A DNA stretch of 10,997 bases from Clostridium sp. CAG:921 (GTDB lineage: Bacteria > Bacillota > Clostridia > TANB77 > CAG-465): assembly GCA_000433135.1 (NCBI GenBank), contig HF991983.1:1-10997 (forward strand), in the 5' to 3' direction. Positions 1 to 7,566 of the stretch are shown piece after piece. A model generated the notes under the pieces. The model had not been told where the DNA came from, did not search any database, and saw nothing but the letters and a program-made list of their open reading frames with translations. How positions within the stretch are numbered: the stretch's first letter is position 1; each line of letters begins with the position of its first letter. The position numbers were made by a program, and so were the translations under genes.

Positions 1-18
1 TTTTTACAAAACTAACTC
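1..18 (+). repeat. Intergenic repeat motif, copy 1 (right arm only visible)
   Basis: The sequence TTTTTACAAAACTAACTC matches 5611-5628 at 17 of 18 bases and 8561-8578 at 18 of 18. Similarity to the 5611 copy continues through CTTG and a GTGGAT block. The window starts here, so a left inverted arm like the one at 5556-5572 could lie outside. The motif abuts the -35 box of the gatC promoter. Confidence 0.6.
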
Positions 19-47
19 TTGACAGTGGATATGCGATAAAGTATAAT
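19..47 (+). promoter_or_regulatory. Sigma-A promoter for the gat/proS operon
   Basis: A perfect -35 TTGACA (19-24) and a perfect -10 TATAAT (42-47) are separated by exactly 17 bases. The expected transcription start is near 54, giving a leader of about 22 bases before the gatC start at 76. That is too short for a T-box or another tRNA-sensing riboswitch. A strong GGAGGGGG ribosome site lies at 61-68. The promoter was judged by eye; no mapping data are available. Confidence 0.85.
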
Positions 48-75
48 ATATAGGTGTTATGGAGGGGGTTTTTTT

Positions 76-363
76 ATGAGTGTTTCTAAAGATGAAGTGC
101 GTTATATTGCGAAACTTTCTAAGCTTAATGTGGAGGATGAGAAACTTGATAAAATGACTAGCGATTTGTCTAGTATTGTAGAGTTTGCTAACAATTTATC
201 AACTATTGATATTGATGGTGTTAAGCCTACGGCTCATATTTTGGATATAAAGAATGTATTTAGGAAAGATGAGGTTTCTGACTCTTACGATAGAGAGGAA
301 ATTTTGAAGAATGCACCAGAGTCACAGGCAGGATGCATTAGTGTTCCAAAAGTAGTTGAGTAG
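76..363 (+). CDS. gatC: Asp-tRNA(Asn)/Glu-tRNA(Gln) amidotransferase subunit C
   Basis: GatC is the small subunit of the cytoplasmic GatCAB complex. It wraps around and stabilises GatA and GatB while they convert mischarged Glu-tRNA(Gln) or Asp-tRNA(Asn) to the amidated form. The 95-residue length is normal for the family. The N-terminal helical part (LSKLNVEDEKLDKM) and the later 'IDGVKPTAHILDIKNVFRKD' segment are typical of GatC, followed by a C-terminal stretch reading 'APESQAGCISVPKVVE'. The ATG is preceded by GGAGGGGG at 61-68 and a run of T. It is the first gene of the operon, and the gatA ATG lies 13 bases beyond its TAG stop. Presence of GatCAB implies that the organism makes Gln-tRNA and/or Asn-tRNA indirectly; the window does not show which. 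Confidence 0.96.
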   Translation: MSVSKDEVRYIAKLSKLNVEDEKLDKMTSDLSSIVEFANNLSTIDIDGVKPTAHILDIKNVFRKDEVSDSYDREEILKNAPESQAGCISVPKVVE

Positions 364-376
364 AGGAGGTCTTAAA

Positions 377-1840
377 ATGGAACTGTATAATTATAGTATT
401 AGTCAGATTGCTAAAAAGATAAAGGATAAAGAAATTACAATAAAAGAAGTATTAGATAGTGTTTATAGTAGAATTGATGAGGTAGAAAAAAAGATTGATG
501 GCTATATAACTTTGACTAAAGAAAGTGCTTATAAAAGAGCAGAAATTCTTCAAGAAAAGCTTGATAATGGTGAAGATATAGGTGCTTTGGGTGGAGTACC
601 TATAGCTATAAAGGACAATATTTGTACAAACGGAGTTAAGACTACTTGTGCATCAAGAATGCTTGAGGATTTTGTGCCTTTTTATGATGCTACTGTTATT
701 GAAAAGTTAGAAAATGCAGGTGCTATTATAGTTGGAAAAACAAATATGGATGAATTTGCTATGGGGTCTTCTACGGAGACTTCGTACTTTAAAAAGACGA
801 AAAATCCTTGGAATTTAGAAAAGGTACCGGGTGGATCATCTGGTGGAAGTGCTGCTGTTATTGGAGCTAATATGGCTTTTGGAGCACTTGGAACAGATAC
901 AGGGGGATCTATTAGACAACCAGCATCTTATTGCAGTGTGGTTGGATTAAAACCAACATATGGACTAGTTTCTAGGTATGGTGTTATTGCATATGCATCT
1001 TCACTTGATCAAGTTGGGCCTATTACAAAATCTGTGGAGGATGCAGCTTTAATGCTAAACGTCATTGCAGGACATGACAAGATGGATACTACGTCAGCTG
1101 ATTTAGGTCAAAAAGACTATACAAAATCTTTAGTAAACGATGTTAAAGGTAAAAAAATAGGAATTTTAAAAGACTTTGTGTCTGAGGGCGTTGCTAAGGA
1201 TGTAAAATTAGCTTATGAAGAAAACATAGAAAAATTAAAGAAATTAGGCGCTGAGATTGTTGAGGTAAAGCTGGATTATGTAAAATACTCTTTGCCGACA
1301 TATTATATTATTGCTACTGCAGAAGCGTCTTCAAATCTTGGTAGATATGATGGAATAAGATATGGCCATAGGGCAAAAGATTTTTCAAATTTGAATGAAT
1401 TATATGTAAATTCAAGGACTGAAGGATTTGGTGACGAGGTAAAAAGAAGAATTATGCTTGGCACATACGTGCTTTCATCAGGGTACTATGATGCATATTA
1501 TAAAAGAGCACAGTGTGTTAGAACACTTATAATTGAAGATTTTAAAAAGGCTTTTGAAAGTTGTGATGTAATTTTAATTCCAACAGCTCCAAATACAGCT
1601 TTTAAGTTTGGAGAAAAGTCTAAAAATCCTGTAGAAATGTATTTGGAAGATATCTATACTGTTCCTGTAAATATAGCAGGTCTTCCTGGAATTTCAGTGC
1701 CTGGTGGCTTTGACAATGATGGAATGCCAATAGGCATGCAGTTTATCTCTAAAGCTTTTGATGAGGAAACTTTGTTACAAATTGCTTATACTTTTGAACA
1801 AAATACTGATTATCACAAGAAAATAGCTAGTGTACGATAA
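377..1840 (+). CDS. gatA: Asp-tRNA(Asn)/Glu-tRNA(Gln) amidotransferase subunit A
   Basis: GatA is the glutaminase subunit of GatCAB. It hydrolyses glutamine and feeds ammonia through a channel to GatB. The protein has 487 residues, normal for the family, and carries the amidase-signature fold. The Ser-cisSer-Lys triad is visible: Lys79 in 'AIKDNI', the cis-Ser154 in the glycine/serine-rich loop 'PGGSSGGSAA', and the nucleophile Ser178 in 'TDTGGSIRQPAS'. This numbering equals that known for Staphylococcus aureus GatA. The chosen start is the ATG at 377, because AGAGGAGGT (362-370) lies 6 bases upstream. An in-frame TTG at 356 would add 7 residues and overlap both gatC and this ribosome site, so it is less likely. 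The gene is followed after 12 bases by proS rather than directly by gatB. Confidence 0.97.
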   Translation: MELYNYSISQIAKKIKDKEITIKEVLDSVYSRIDEVEKKIDGYITLTKESAYKRAEILQEKLDNGEDIGALGGVPIAIKDNICTNGVKTTCASRMLEDFVPFYDATVIEKLENAGAIIVGKTNMDEFAMGSSTETSYFKKTKNPWNLEKVPGGSSGGSAAVIGANMAFGALGTDTGGSIRQPASYCSVVGLKPTYGLVSRYGVIAYASSLDQVGPITKSVEDAALMLNVIAGHDKMDTTSADLGQKDYTKSLVNDVKGKKIGILKDFVSEGVAKDVKLAYEENIEKLKKLGAEIVEVKLDYVKYSLPTYYIIATAEASSNLGRYDGIRYGHRAKDFSNLNELYVNSRTEGFGDEVKRRIMLGTYVLSSGYYDAYYKRAQCVRTLIIEDFKKAFESCDVILIPTAPNTAFKFGEKSKNPVEMYLEDIYTVPVNIAGLPGISVPGGFDNDGMPIGMQFISKAFDEETLLQIAYTFEQNTDYHKKIASVR

Positions 1841-1852
1841 AGGGGAGATTTT

Positions 1853-3589
1853 ATGTTACAGTCAAAATTGTTAGGAGAAACAAAAAAAGAGTGGCCAAAA
1901 GAAGCAACTGTCAAAAGTCATGGACTTTTGATTAAAGGTGGTTATGTAAAGCAAATGGCAAGCGGTATATATACATTAATGCCTCTTGCTAAGAGGGTTA
2001 CTTCAAAAATAGAAAATATAATTAGAGAAGAAATGGAAAATATAGATTCACAAGAAATTTTGATGCCTCTTGTAGCTACAAAAAAGCTATGGGATATGTC
2101 TGGTAGGTATGATTCTGTTGGCTCAGAACTTTTGAGGTTCAAAGATAGAAATGACGCAGAAATGGTCCTTTCAATGACTCATGAGGAAGCTACTGTATTT
2201 TCACTTTTAAATGAAGCAAAGTCTTATCAAAAGTATCCATTTTCTGTATTTCAAATTCAGACAAAGTTTAGGGATGAGGCAAGGCCTAGAGCGGGACTTA
2301 TACGTGTTAGAGAGTTTACAATGAAAGATGCTTACTCTTTTCATACAACTCAGGAAAGTTTGAATAAAGAATACGAAAAATTTTATAAGGCGTATGAGAG
2401 AATATATAAACGTGTTGGAATTCCTGAAGTTGTTGCAGTAGCATCAGATACTGGAATGATGGGTGGAAGTGGTGCACATGAATATATGCTTCTATGTGAT
2501 GCAGGTGAAGATAAAATCGTTGTATGTAAAGATTGTAATTATAGTGCGAATATGGAAGTTGCCTATTCAAAGCAAATTCAATCTTTCTCAACACAAGAAG
2601 AAAATGTTGAAAAAATATATACACCTGGTGTTAAAACAATAGAAGAATTACAAAAATTTACTAGTGAAGATGTAAGAAAAATAGGAAAAGCCGTAATTTA
2701 TAAAAGACTTGATAAAAATGAGACAATATTGGTATTTATAAGAGCTGATAGACAAGTAAATGAAACTAAGCTTAGAAATTTATTAAAGATAGATGATGAA
2801 GACTTAGTTCAAAAGGTACCTGAACCAAATGATAATATTGTTTATGGATTTGTTGGTCCAAAAAATTTTAAGGGAAATAACGTAGTTGTTATTTATGATA
2901 ACTCTTTGAAAAATGAGAAGTCTTTAATTTTCGGTGCAAATGAAGAAAATTATCACTATAAAGGAATGAACATTTTAAGAGATGTTGGTGAGGTCCAATA
3001 TGTAGATGTTGCTAAAGTGGAGGAAGAGGATTGTTGCCCAGTTTGTGGTAAACATAGTTTAAGTATTTCTAATGGAATTGAAGTTGGAAATATTTTTAAA
3101 CTTGGTGATAAGTATACTAAATCTATGAATATGACATATTTAGATGAAAATGGAAAAGAGCAAAATCCACTTATGGGATGTTATGGTATTGGTGTTGGAA
3201 GACTTATGGCATCTGTTTTAGAGGCTAAATCAACTGAAAGTGAAGTTATATGGCCAATTTCCATTGCACCATATGCAATACATATATGTGCACTTGATTA
3301 TACTAAGTCAGACGAAGTAAGATTACTTTCAAATGAATTATATACTAAACTTATGGAACTTGGGTATGATGTTTTATTAGATGATAGAAATAAAACTGCT
3401 GGTGTAAAATTTGCAGATAGTGAATTAATAGGTGCACCTATTAAAATAATAATAGGAAAGAAAAGTTTAGAAAATGGAAATGTGGAAGTAGCTGTTAGTG
3501 GTAATAGCGAGAAAACGTTAATTAATAAGAGTGAAGTAGTAAATTTTGTAAAAAATTCTGCTGATAGATTATTTGAGGAGGTAAATTAA
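1853..3589 (+). CDS. proS: Prolyl-tRNA synthetase (bacterial type with editing domain)
   Basis: This class II synthetase charges tRNA(Pro) with proline in the cytoplasm. The 578-residue length fits the bacterial-type enzyme with an inserted editing (INS) domain. The order is: class II motif 1 region around residues 38-65; 'SMTHEEA' near 107-113; motif 2 '[19 protein letters not shown]' at 139-157; INS domain at about 225-395; motif 3 '[14 protein letters not shown]' at 442-455; and the anticodon-binding domain from about 465. Lys279 in the INS domain falls, by eye, where E. coli ProRS has its Lys279 implicated in Ala-tRNA(Pro) editing. Cysteine pairs CxxC at 225/228 and 395/398 flank the INS domain and may be a metal knuckle. 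AGGGGAG at 1841-1847 supports the ATG. Placement between gatA and gatB is the odd feature; there is no T-box, since the gap is only 12 bases. Confidence 0.97.
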   Translation: MLQSKLLGETKKEWPKEATVKSHGLLIKGGYVKQMASGIYTLMPLAKRVTSKIENIIREEMENIDSQEILMPLVATKKLWDMSGRYDSVGSELLRFKDRNDAEMVLSMTHEEATVFSLLNEAKSYQKYPFSVFQIQTKFRDEARPRAGLIRVREFTMKDAYSFHTTQESLNKEYEKFYKAYERIYKRVGIPEVVAVASDTGMMGGSGAHEYMLLCDAGEDKIVVCKDCNYSANMEVAYSKQIQSFSTQEENVEKIYTPGVKTIEELQKFTSEDVRKIGKAVIYKRLDKNETILVFIRADRQVNETKLRNLLKIDDEDLVQKVPEPNDNIVYGFVGPKNFKGNNVVVIYDNSLKNEKSLIFGANEENYHYKGMNILRDVGEVQYVDVAKVEEEDCCPVCGKHSLSISNGIEVGNIFKLGDKYTKSMNMTYLDENGKEQNPLMGCYGIGVGRLMASVLEAKSTESEVIWPISIAPYAIHICALDYTKSDEVRLLSNELYTKLMELGYDVLLDDRNKTAGVKFADSELIGAPIKIIIGKKSLENGNVEVAVSGNSEKTLINKSEVVNFVKNSADRLFEEVN

Positions 3590-3590
3590 A

Positions 3591-5024
3591 GTGAAAGATT
3601 ATGAAGTAGTAATTGGTCTTGAAGTACATGCTGAGCTTTCTACAAATACAAAAATATATTGTAATTGTTCAACAAAATTTGGAGCTGATCCTAATACTCA
3701 CTGTTGTCCTATATGTACTGGTATGCCCGGGACTTTACCAGTTCTAAATGAAAAAGTAGTTGAATATGCTATAAAGATGGGACTTGCAACAAATTGTGAG
3801 ATTGCGAGATTTTCAAAGCAAGACAGAAAGAATTATTTTTATCCAGACTTACCTAAGGCTTATCAAACTTCTCAATATGATTTACCACTTTGTGAACATG
3901 GATATGTAGATATAAATGTAAATGATGCTAAAAAAAGAATTGGTATAACCAGAATTCATATAGAAGAAGATGCAGGTAAACTGATACATGATGCATATAC
4001 AGGAGATACACTAGTTGATATGAACAGGTGTGCCGTTCCTTTAATAGAAATTGTATCAGAACCAGATATAAGAAGTGCAGAAGAGGCAGTAGCATATATG
4101 CAGACTTTGAAATCAATACTGGAATATTTAAATATATGTGATTGTAAGATGCAAGAAGGATCACTAAGATGTGATGTAAATTTATCCGTAAGGCCAATTG
4201 GTCAAAAAGAATTTGGTACAAGAACTGAGACTAAAAATTTAAATTCTTTTAAAGCTATACAAAATTCAATAGAATTTGAAACAAAAAGACAAATAGAAGT
4301 GTTAGAACAAGGCGGAAAGATTTATCAAGAGACGAGACGTTTTGATGATGCAAAAGGTATCGGATATGCTATGCGTACAAAAGAGGACGCACAGGATTAT
4401 AGATATTTCCCAGAACCTGATTTGGCACCTATTTGTATGAGTGAGGAGTATATTCAAAATTTGAAAGATAATTTACCTGAAATGCCACACATAAAAAAAG
4501 AAAGATATATATCAGAATATGGTTTACCAGAATATGATGCTAGTATATTAACTCTTTCAATAGAAACAGCTACATATTTTGAAAAAGTTGTAGAAAAATG
4601 TAATAACCCAAAAGCTGCATCAAACTGGATTATGGGAGATTTTGCTAGAATGTTAAATGAATCTGAGATTACAATAAATGAATCGAAAGTTGGACCAAAA
4701 GAATTAGCCAAATTAATAAATTTAATTGATAAAGGAACAATTAGTTCAAAGATTGCAAAGACGGTTTTTGAAGAAATGTTTAATACAGGAAAAGATCCTG
4801 AAATTATTGTTAAAGAAAAAGGACTTGTACAAATCTCAGATGAAGGTGAAATTAAAAAAATTGTAGAAGATGTAGTAAATAACAATCCTCAATCAATTAT
4901 TGATTATAAAGCTGGTAAAGACAGGGCTTTAGGATTTTTGGTTGGTCAAGTAATGAAGCAATCAAAAGGAAAAGCAAATCCTGGTATGGTGAATAAGTTA
5001 TTGCTTGAAATTTTAAATAAATAG
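3591..5024 (+). CDS. gatB: Asp-tRNA(Asn)/Glu-tRNA(Gln) amidotransferase subunit B
   Basis: GatB is the kinase/transamidase subunit. It binds the mischarged tRNA, phosphorylates the acyl side chain with ATP and transfers ammonia delivered from GatA. The 477-residue length is standard. The N-terminal '[10 protein letters not shown]' is diagnostic, and the zinc-type cysteines C24/C26 and C39/C42 ('CNCS' and 'CPIC') are intact. Later conserved blocks include '[17 protein letters not shown]', '[13 protein letters not shown]' and '[12 protein letters not shown]'. The C-terminal helical YqeY-like tail, which contacts the tRNA elbow, ends in '[16 protein letters not shown]'. The start is GTG, one base after the proS stop, supported by GAGGAGGT at 3575-3582 with 8-base spacing, so translational coupling to proS is plausible. 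Confidence 0.97.
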   Translation: MKDYEVVIGLEVHAELSTNTKIYCNCSTKFGADPNTHCCPICTGMPGTLPVLNEKVVEYAIKMGLATNCEIARFSKQDRKNYFYPDLPKAYQTSQYDLPLCEHGYVDINVNDAKKRIGITRIHIEEDAGKLIHDAYTGDTLVDMNRCAVPLIEIVSEPDIRSAEEAVAYMQTLKSILEYLNICDCKMQEGSLRCDVNLSVRPIGQKEFGTRTETKNLNSFKAIQNSIEFETKRQIEVLEQGGKIYQETRRFDDAKGIGYAMRTKEDAQDYRYFPEPDLAPICMSEEYIQNLKDNLPEMPHIKKERYISEYGLPEYDASILTLSIETATYFEKVVEKCNNPKAASNWIMGDFARMLNESEITINESKVGPKELAKLINLIDKGTISSKIAKTVFEEMFNTGKDPEIIVKEKGLVQISDEGEIKKIVEDVVNNNPQSIIDYKAGKDRALGFLVGQVMKQSKGKANPGMVNKLLLEILNK

Positions 5025-5040
5025 AGAGGGATTTCATATA

Positions 5041-5523
5041 ATGAGTAAATCAAAGATTTTTTATATAATTTTCGGCTTATTACTATTCTTAGTACTTATT
5101 ATAGTTGTTTTAAGTTGTTTAAAATCTAATGAGGATGTTGATAAGCTAAAAAAAATTAATGCAGCTATGCTTGATATTCCGTCACTTAATAAATCTACAA
5201 TGAGAGAAATTACGGTAGATGATTTGGAAAAATTTGGAATTGATAAAAGCTATATTAAAGGCGTAGTAGGTAAAATTCCAATTTTGGATATTTCTTCTAG
5301 TATGTACATCGTTTTAGAACTAAATGATAAGAAATATACTAATATTGTCACAAATAATTTGAAAGATTATGTTACAAGTTGTAAGGAAAAATGGGAAGAT
5401 TATATGGAAGATCAATATAATTTGGTTAAAGATAGTGAAATTTCAAATAAGGGAGTTTACGTATACCTAATAATATCTGACGATAAGGCTGATGTTGAAA
5501 AGATTATAAAAAATATTTTGTAA
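5041..5523 (+). CDS. Small membrane-anchored or lipoprotein, possibly DUF4358-like
   Basis: This is a 160-residue protein. Lysines at 3 and 5 are followed by a hydrophobic segment at about 7-25 ending in V23-L-S-C26, which fits the bacterial lipobox rule; a simple N-terminal anchor is the alternative. The rest is a small mixed alpha/beta domain with 'EKFGIDKSYIKGVVGKIPI', a strand-like 'MYIVLELND' and a C-terminal 'GVYVYLIISDDKADVEKII'. That layout resembles the DUF4358 extracytoplasmic proteins of Clostridia, a match made by eye only. The Shine-Dalgarno AGAGGGA lies at 5025-5031. The gene starts 16 bases after gatB with no terminator between, so it is probably the last gene of the gat/proS operon; its role there is unknown. 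The gene call is solid, the family assignment tentative. Confidence 0.8.
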   Translation: MSKSKIFYIIFGLLLFLVLIIVVLSCLKSNEDVDKLKKINAAMLDIPSLNKSTMREITVDDLEKFGIDKSYIKGVVGKIPILDISSSMYIVLELNDKKYTNIVTNNLKDYVTSCKEKWEDYMEDQYNLVKDSEISNKGVYVYLIISDDKADVEKIIKNIL

Positions 5524-5528
5524 AAGAG

Positions 5529-5555
5529 GTCCTACTATAAAAGTAGGGCTTTTTT
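5529..5555 (+). terminator. Intrinsic terminator ending the gat/proS operon
   Basis: An 8-bp stem (GTCCTACT at 5529-5536 with AGTAGGGC at 5542-5549, one G-T wobble) closes a 5-base ATAAA loop and is followed by six T residues (5550-5555). It lies six bases after the stop of the upstream small gene. It is followed immediately by the inverted-repeat element at 5556. Confidence 0.88.
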
Positions 5556-5628
5556 GAGTTAGTTTTATAAAATTTTATAAATATTACTATAAAAAAATTT
5601 GTAATAATACTTTTTATAAAACTAACTC
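5556..5628. repeat. 73-bp intergenic inverted-repeat element
   Basis: Perfect 17-bp inverted arms lie at 5556-5572 (GAGTTAGTTTTATAAAA) and 5612-5628. A second short pairing lies inside them, TATTAC (5582-5587) with GTAATA (5601-5606). The interior is almost entirely A/T and has no coding potential. The right arm is the same motif as at 1-18 and 8561-8578. It sits precisely between the upstream terminator's T run and the era promoter. It could be a MITE-like element, a protein-binding dyad or a structured transcript end; the sequence alone does not decide. Confidence 0.7.
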
Positions 5629-5638
5629 TTGGGGTGGA

Positions 5639-5667
5639 TTGTAATTTGTATTTTTTTTTGGTATAAT
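5639..5667 (+). promoter_or_regulatory. Sigma-A promoter for era, extended -10
   Basis: The -35 TTGTAA (5639-5644) and -10 TATAAT (5662-5667) are 17 bases apart. TG at 5659-5660, one base ahead of the -10, makes an extended -10 (TGGTATAAT) that may compensate for the weaker -35. The expected start near 5674 gives a leader of about 20 bases to the era ATG, with GAGGAGGT at 5682-5689. Confidence 0.78.
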
Positions 5668-5693
5668 GGTGTTGTGAGTTTGAGGAGGTTATA

Positions 5694-6614
5694 ATGTTTA
5701 AGTGTGGTTATGTAACAGTTGTGGGAAAGCCAAATGCTGGTAAGTCTACTTTGGTTAATAAATTTGTTGGATATAAGGTGGCTATTACGACACCTAAGCC
5801 ACAGACTACAAGATTTAATATAAAAGGTATAATAACTGATGGTGTGGCACAGATAATATTTACGGATACGCCTGGTGTACATACACCTAAGAGTAAACTT
5901 GGTAAATATATGATAGAAGGAGTAGAAAATGCAATAAAATCTGTTGATGTTGTTATATATTTGGTAGATGCGACTAGACCAAAAATAGATATGGCAAGTG
6001 AGAACATAATGAAGGAGATTTCTAATCTTAAATCTACTACTTTACTGGTAATAAATAAAATTGATAAGGTAGAAAAAGAAAAAATTTTAAAGATAATAAC
6101 TGAGTATGATAGCTTTTTTAAAAGTATGGGTGGAAAATTTGAAGAAATTATACCTATTTCTGTATTTAAAGAAGACGGGCTTGATATTTTGAAAGAAAAT
6201 ATAGTTAAATACTTGCCTGAGGGTGAAATGGTGTATAGTGAAGATGATATTACAGACTTAACCGAGAGGGATATTGTTGAAGAAATAATAAGGGAAAAAG
6301 CATTAAACAATTTAGACGAGGAAGTGCCACATGGCATAAAAGTTGAAGTTGAAAAATTCAAAAAAAGAAAAAATTATTTAAAGCAGTCTGTATATGACAT
6401 TGATGTCAATATTATTTGTACAAAAAATTCTCATAAAGGTATAATAATTGGAAAAAGTGGAAGCATGATTAAAAAAATTGGTACAGAAGCAAGAAAAGAC
6501 ATAGAAAATATGCTTGAAGATAAGGTAAATCTACAACTTTTTGTTAAAGTTAGACCTGATTGGCAAGATAGTGAAGGCTATTTGAAGGATATTAGAAATA
6601 AAATTAGTAATTAA
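5694..6614 (+). CDS. era: GTPase Era, 16S rRNA-binding ribosome assembly factor
   Basis: Era is an essential GTPase that binds the 3' end of 16S rRNA and helps mature the 30S subunit at the cytoplasm-membrane interface. The 306-residue length is typical. The GTPase motifs are in order: G1 'GKPNAGKS' at 11-18, the G2 region 'PQTTR' at about 36-40, G3 'DTPG' at 58-61 and G4 'NKID' at 121-124. The G5 position reads 'ISVFKEDG' instead of the usual Ser-Ala, a mild change. The C-terminal KH domain carries the 'GKSG' GxxG loop at 253-256 and the family's 'VRPDWQDSEGYL' ending. The ATG has GAGGAGGT just upstream. It is the first gene of the second plus-strand unit. The genes often found upstream of era in Bacillota (ybeY, dgkA, cdd) are absent here. 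Confidence 0.97.
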   Translation: MFKCGYVTVVGKPNAGKSTLVNKFVGYKVAITTPKPQTTRFNIKGIITDGVAQIIFTDTPGVHTPKSKLGKYMIEGVENAIKSVDVVIYLVDATRPKIDMASENIMKEISNLKSTTLLVINKIDKVEKEKILKIITEYDSFFKSMGGKFEEIIPISVFKEDGLDILKENIVKYLPEGEMVYSEDDITDLTERDIVEEIIREKALNNLDEEVPHGIKVEVEKFKKRKNYLKQSVYDIDVNIICTKNSHKGIIIGKSGSMIKKIGTEARKDIENMLEDKVNLQLFVKVRPDWQDSEGYLKDIRNKISN

Positions 6615-6700
6615 GAGTAAAAAAATATATCATTTTGTCATTTTTAAGTAAAATTGTATATCTTCCTGATATAAGCATAAAATATTAGTAGGTGATAATT

Positions 6701-6850
6701 ATGTTTGAAAAAATTGCATGGGATAATTTTGAAAAGACAGGAGATATAAATTTATTTTTAGAGTATAAAAGGATATGTGAATTAAAGAATGAATTCAAGT
6801 GTGAAGAAAAGAATGTAGGTGATAATTTTAATGGATTTACTCAAAGTTAA
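6701..6850 (+). CDS. YqzL-like small protein (49 aa)
   Basis: This short gene encodes 49 residues starting MFEKIAWDNFEKTGDINLFL. The pattern W-x2-F-x2-TG-x4-x-L-x-YK near the N-terminus matches the YqzL family, small proteins of unknown function that sit between era and recO in Bacillus and many other Bacillota; the match is by memory and eye. The location is exactly that. AGGTGA at 6690-6695 lies 5 bases before the ATG. The last 20 bases overlap the start of recO in another frame, so the two are probably translationally coupled. The C-terminal half is charged and looks less conserved. The gene is easily missed because of its size. Confidence 0.75.
   Translation: MFEKIAWDNFEKTGDINLFLEYKRICELKNEFKCEEKNVGDNFNGFTQS
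6816..6833 (+). promoter_or_regulatory. Ribosome binding site that fixes the recO start
   Basis: AGGTGA at 6817-6822 lies 8 bases upstream of ATG 6831. An in-frame GTG at 6819 falls inside this ribosome site and so is an unlikely start. The 13 bases GTAGGTGATAATT here (6815-6827) are repeated exactly at 6688-6700 ahead of the yqzL-like gene. Confidence 0.7.
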
Positions 6851-7556
6851 GGGGATCATTATAAAAGAAGTTGCATATAAAGATAATGATAAGATAGTAA
6901 CAATACTAACTGATAAACTTGGAAAAATTTCATGTTTAGCAAAAGGCGCTAAGAAAACTAATAGTCCAATTCTGGCTAATTGTCAATATTTAGTTTATAG
7001 TGAGTTTGTACTTTATAAAAGCAAAACCTTTTATCATATTAATTCAGCCTCAGTTATTAATTTATTTTATAACTTTAGAATAGATTTTGATAAATTACAA
7101 ATAGGCTTTGAACTTACTAGAATTTTGCAGATTGTTGTAGATGAAAATGAGGATACTTCTAATATTTTGAAGTTATTTTTAAATACAATTTATGCACTCG
7201 AAAACTTTGATAAAAATTCTAAATTGGTGGTTGCTTCTTTTAAAATAAAGTTATTTTCACTTCTTGGATTTGCACCTAGAATTGATAAGTGTAGTACGTG
7301 CTTTGAAAATTTAAATGAGAAAATAAAAAATAAAAGTATATATTATGACTATGTAAATAATACATTTATTTGTGGTGATTGTATAAAAAATGGTGATAGA
7401 AGGAGATATATTGAATTATATGAATCTACAGTTATTGCAATAAGATATGTAGTTATATCTCCAATACAAAAAATTTTTTCATTTGATTTAAAAGATGTTG
7501 AAAACTTTAACTTATTTGGACAAGTCTTTGCAGACACTATGACAAATGGAATTTAG
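6831..7556 (+). CDS. recO: DNA repair protein RecO
   Basis: RecO is the recombination mediator that, with RecR, loads RecA onto SSB-coated single-stranded DNA and anneals strands during gap repair. Using ATG 6831 the protein has 241 residues. The N-terminal OB-fold is visible as 'VKGIIIKEVAYKDNDKIVTILTDKLGKISCLAKGAKK', followed by a helical region and the zinc-binding set C154-x2-C157 and C181-x2-C184. It is slightly shorter than the roughly 250-255 residues I know for Bacillus and Staphylococcus RecO. It ends 'ADTMTNGI' rather than in the usual hydrophobic KSL-type tail, so the extreme C-terminus seems trimmed or divergent. Its start overlaps the yqzL-like gene and its stop overlaps the ribosome site of the next gene, so the cluster is tightly coupled. 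Confidence 0.94.
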   Translation: MDLLKVKGIIIKEVAYKDNDKIVTILTDKLGKISCLAKGAKKTNSPILANCQYLVYSEFVLYKSKTFYHINSASVINLFYNFRIDFDKLQIGFELTRILQIVVDENEDTSNILKLFLNTIYALENFDKNSKLVVASFKIKLFSLLGFAPRIDKCSTCFENLNEKIKNKSIYYDYVNNTFICGDCIKNGDRRRYIELYESTVIAIRYVVISPIQKIFSFDLKDVENFNLFGQVFADTMTNGI

Positions 7557-7566
7557 GAGGAATTTT

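Noticed and set aside
48..76. T-box or tRNA-sensing leader ahead of gatC or proS.
   Set aside because: The gatC leader is only about 22 bases and the gatA-proS gap is 12 bases; neither can hold a T-box.
5708..6361. A 217-codon open frame on the minus strand inside era, and similar long antisense frames in proS, gatB and glmS.
   Set aside because: They mirror conserved genes, have no ribosome site or family features, and show composition expected from antisense reading of A/T-rich codons.
6635..6683. Possible promoter between era and the yqzL-like gene (TTGTAT at 6654-6659 with TAAAAT at 6678-6683, or TTGTCA at 6635-6640 with TATATC).
   Set aside because: Both box pairs are weak or wrongly spaced, and there is no terminator after era, so read-through from the era promoter explains expression.
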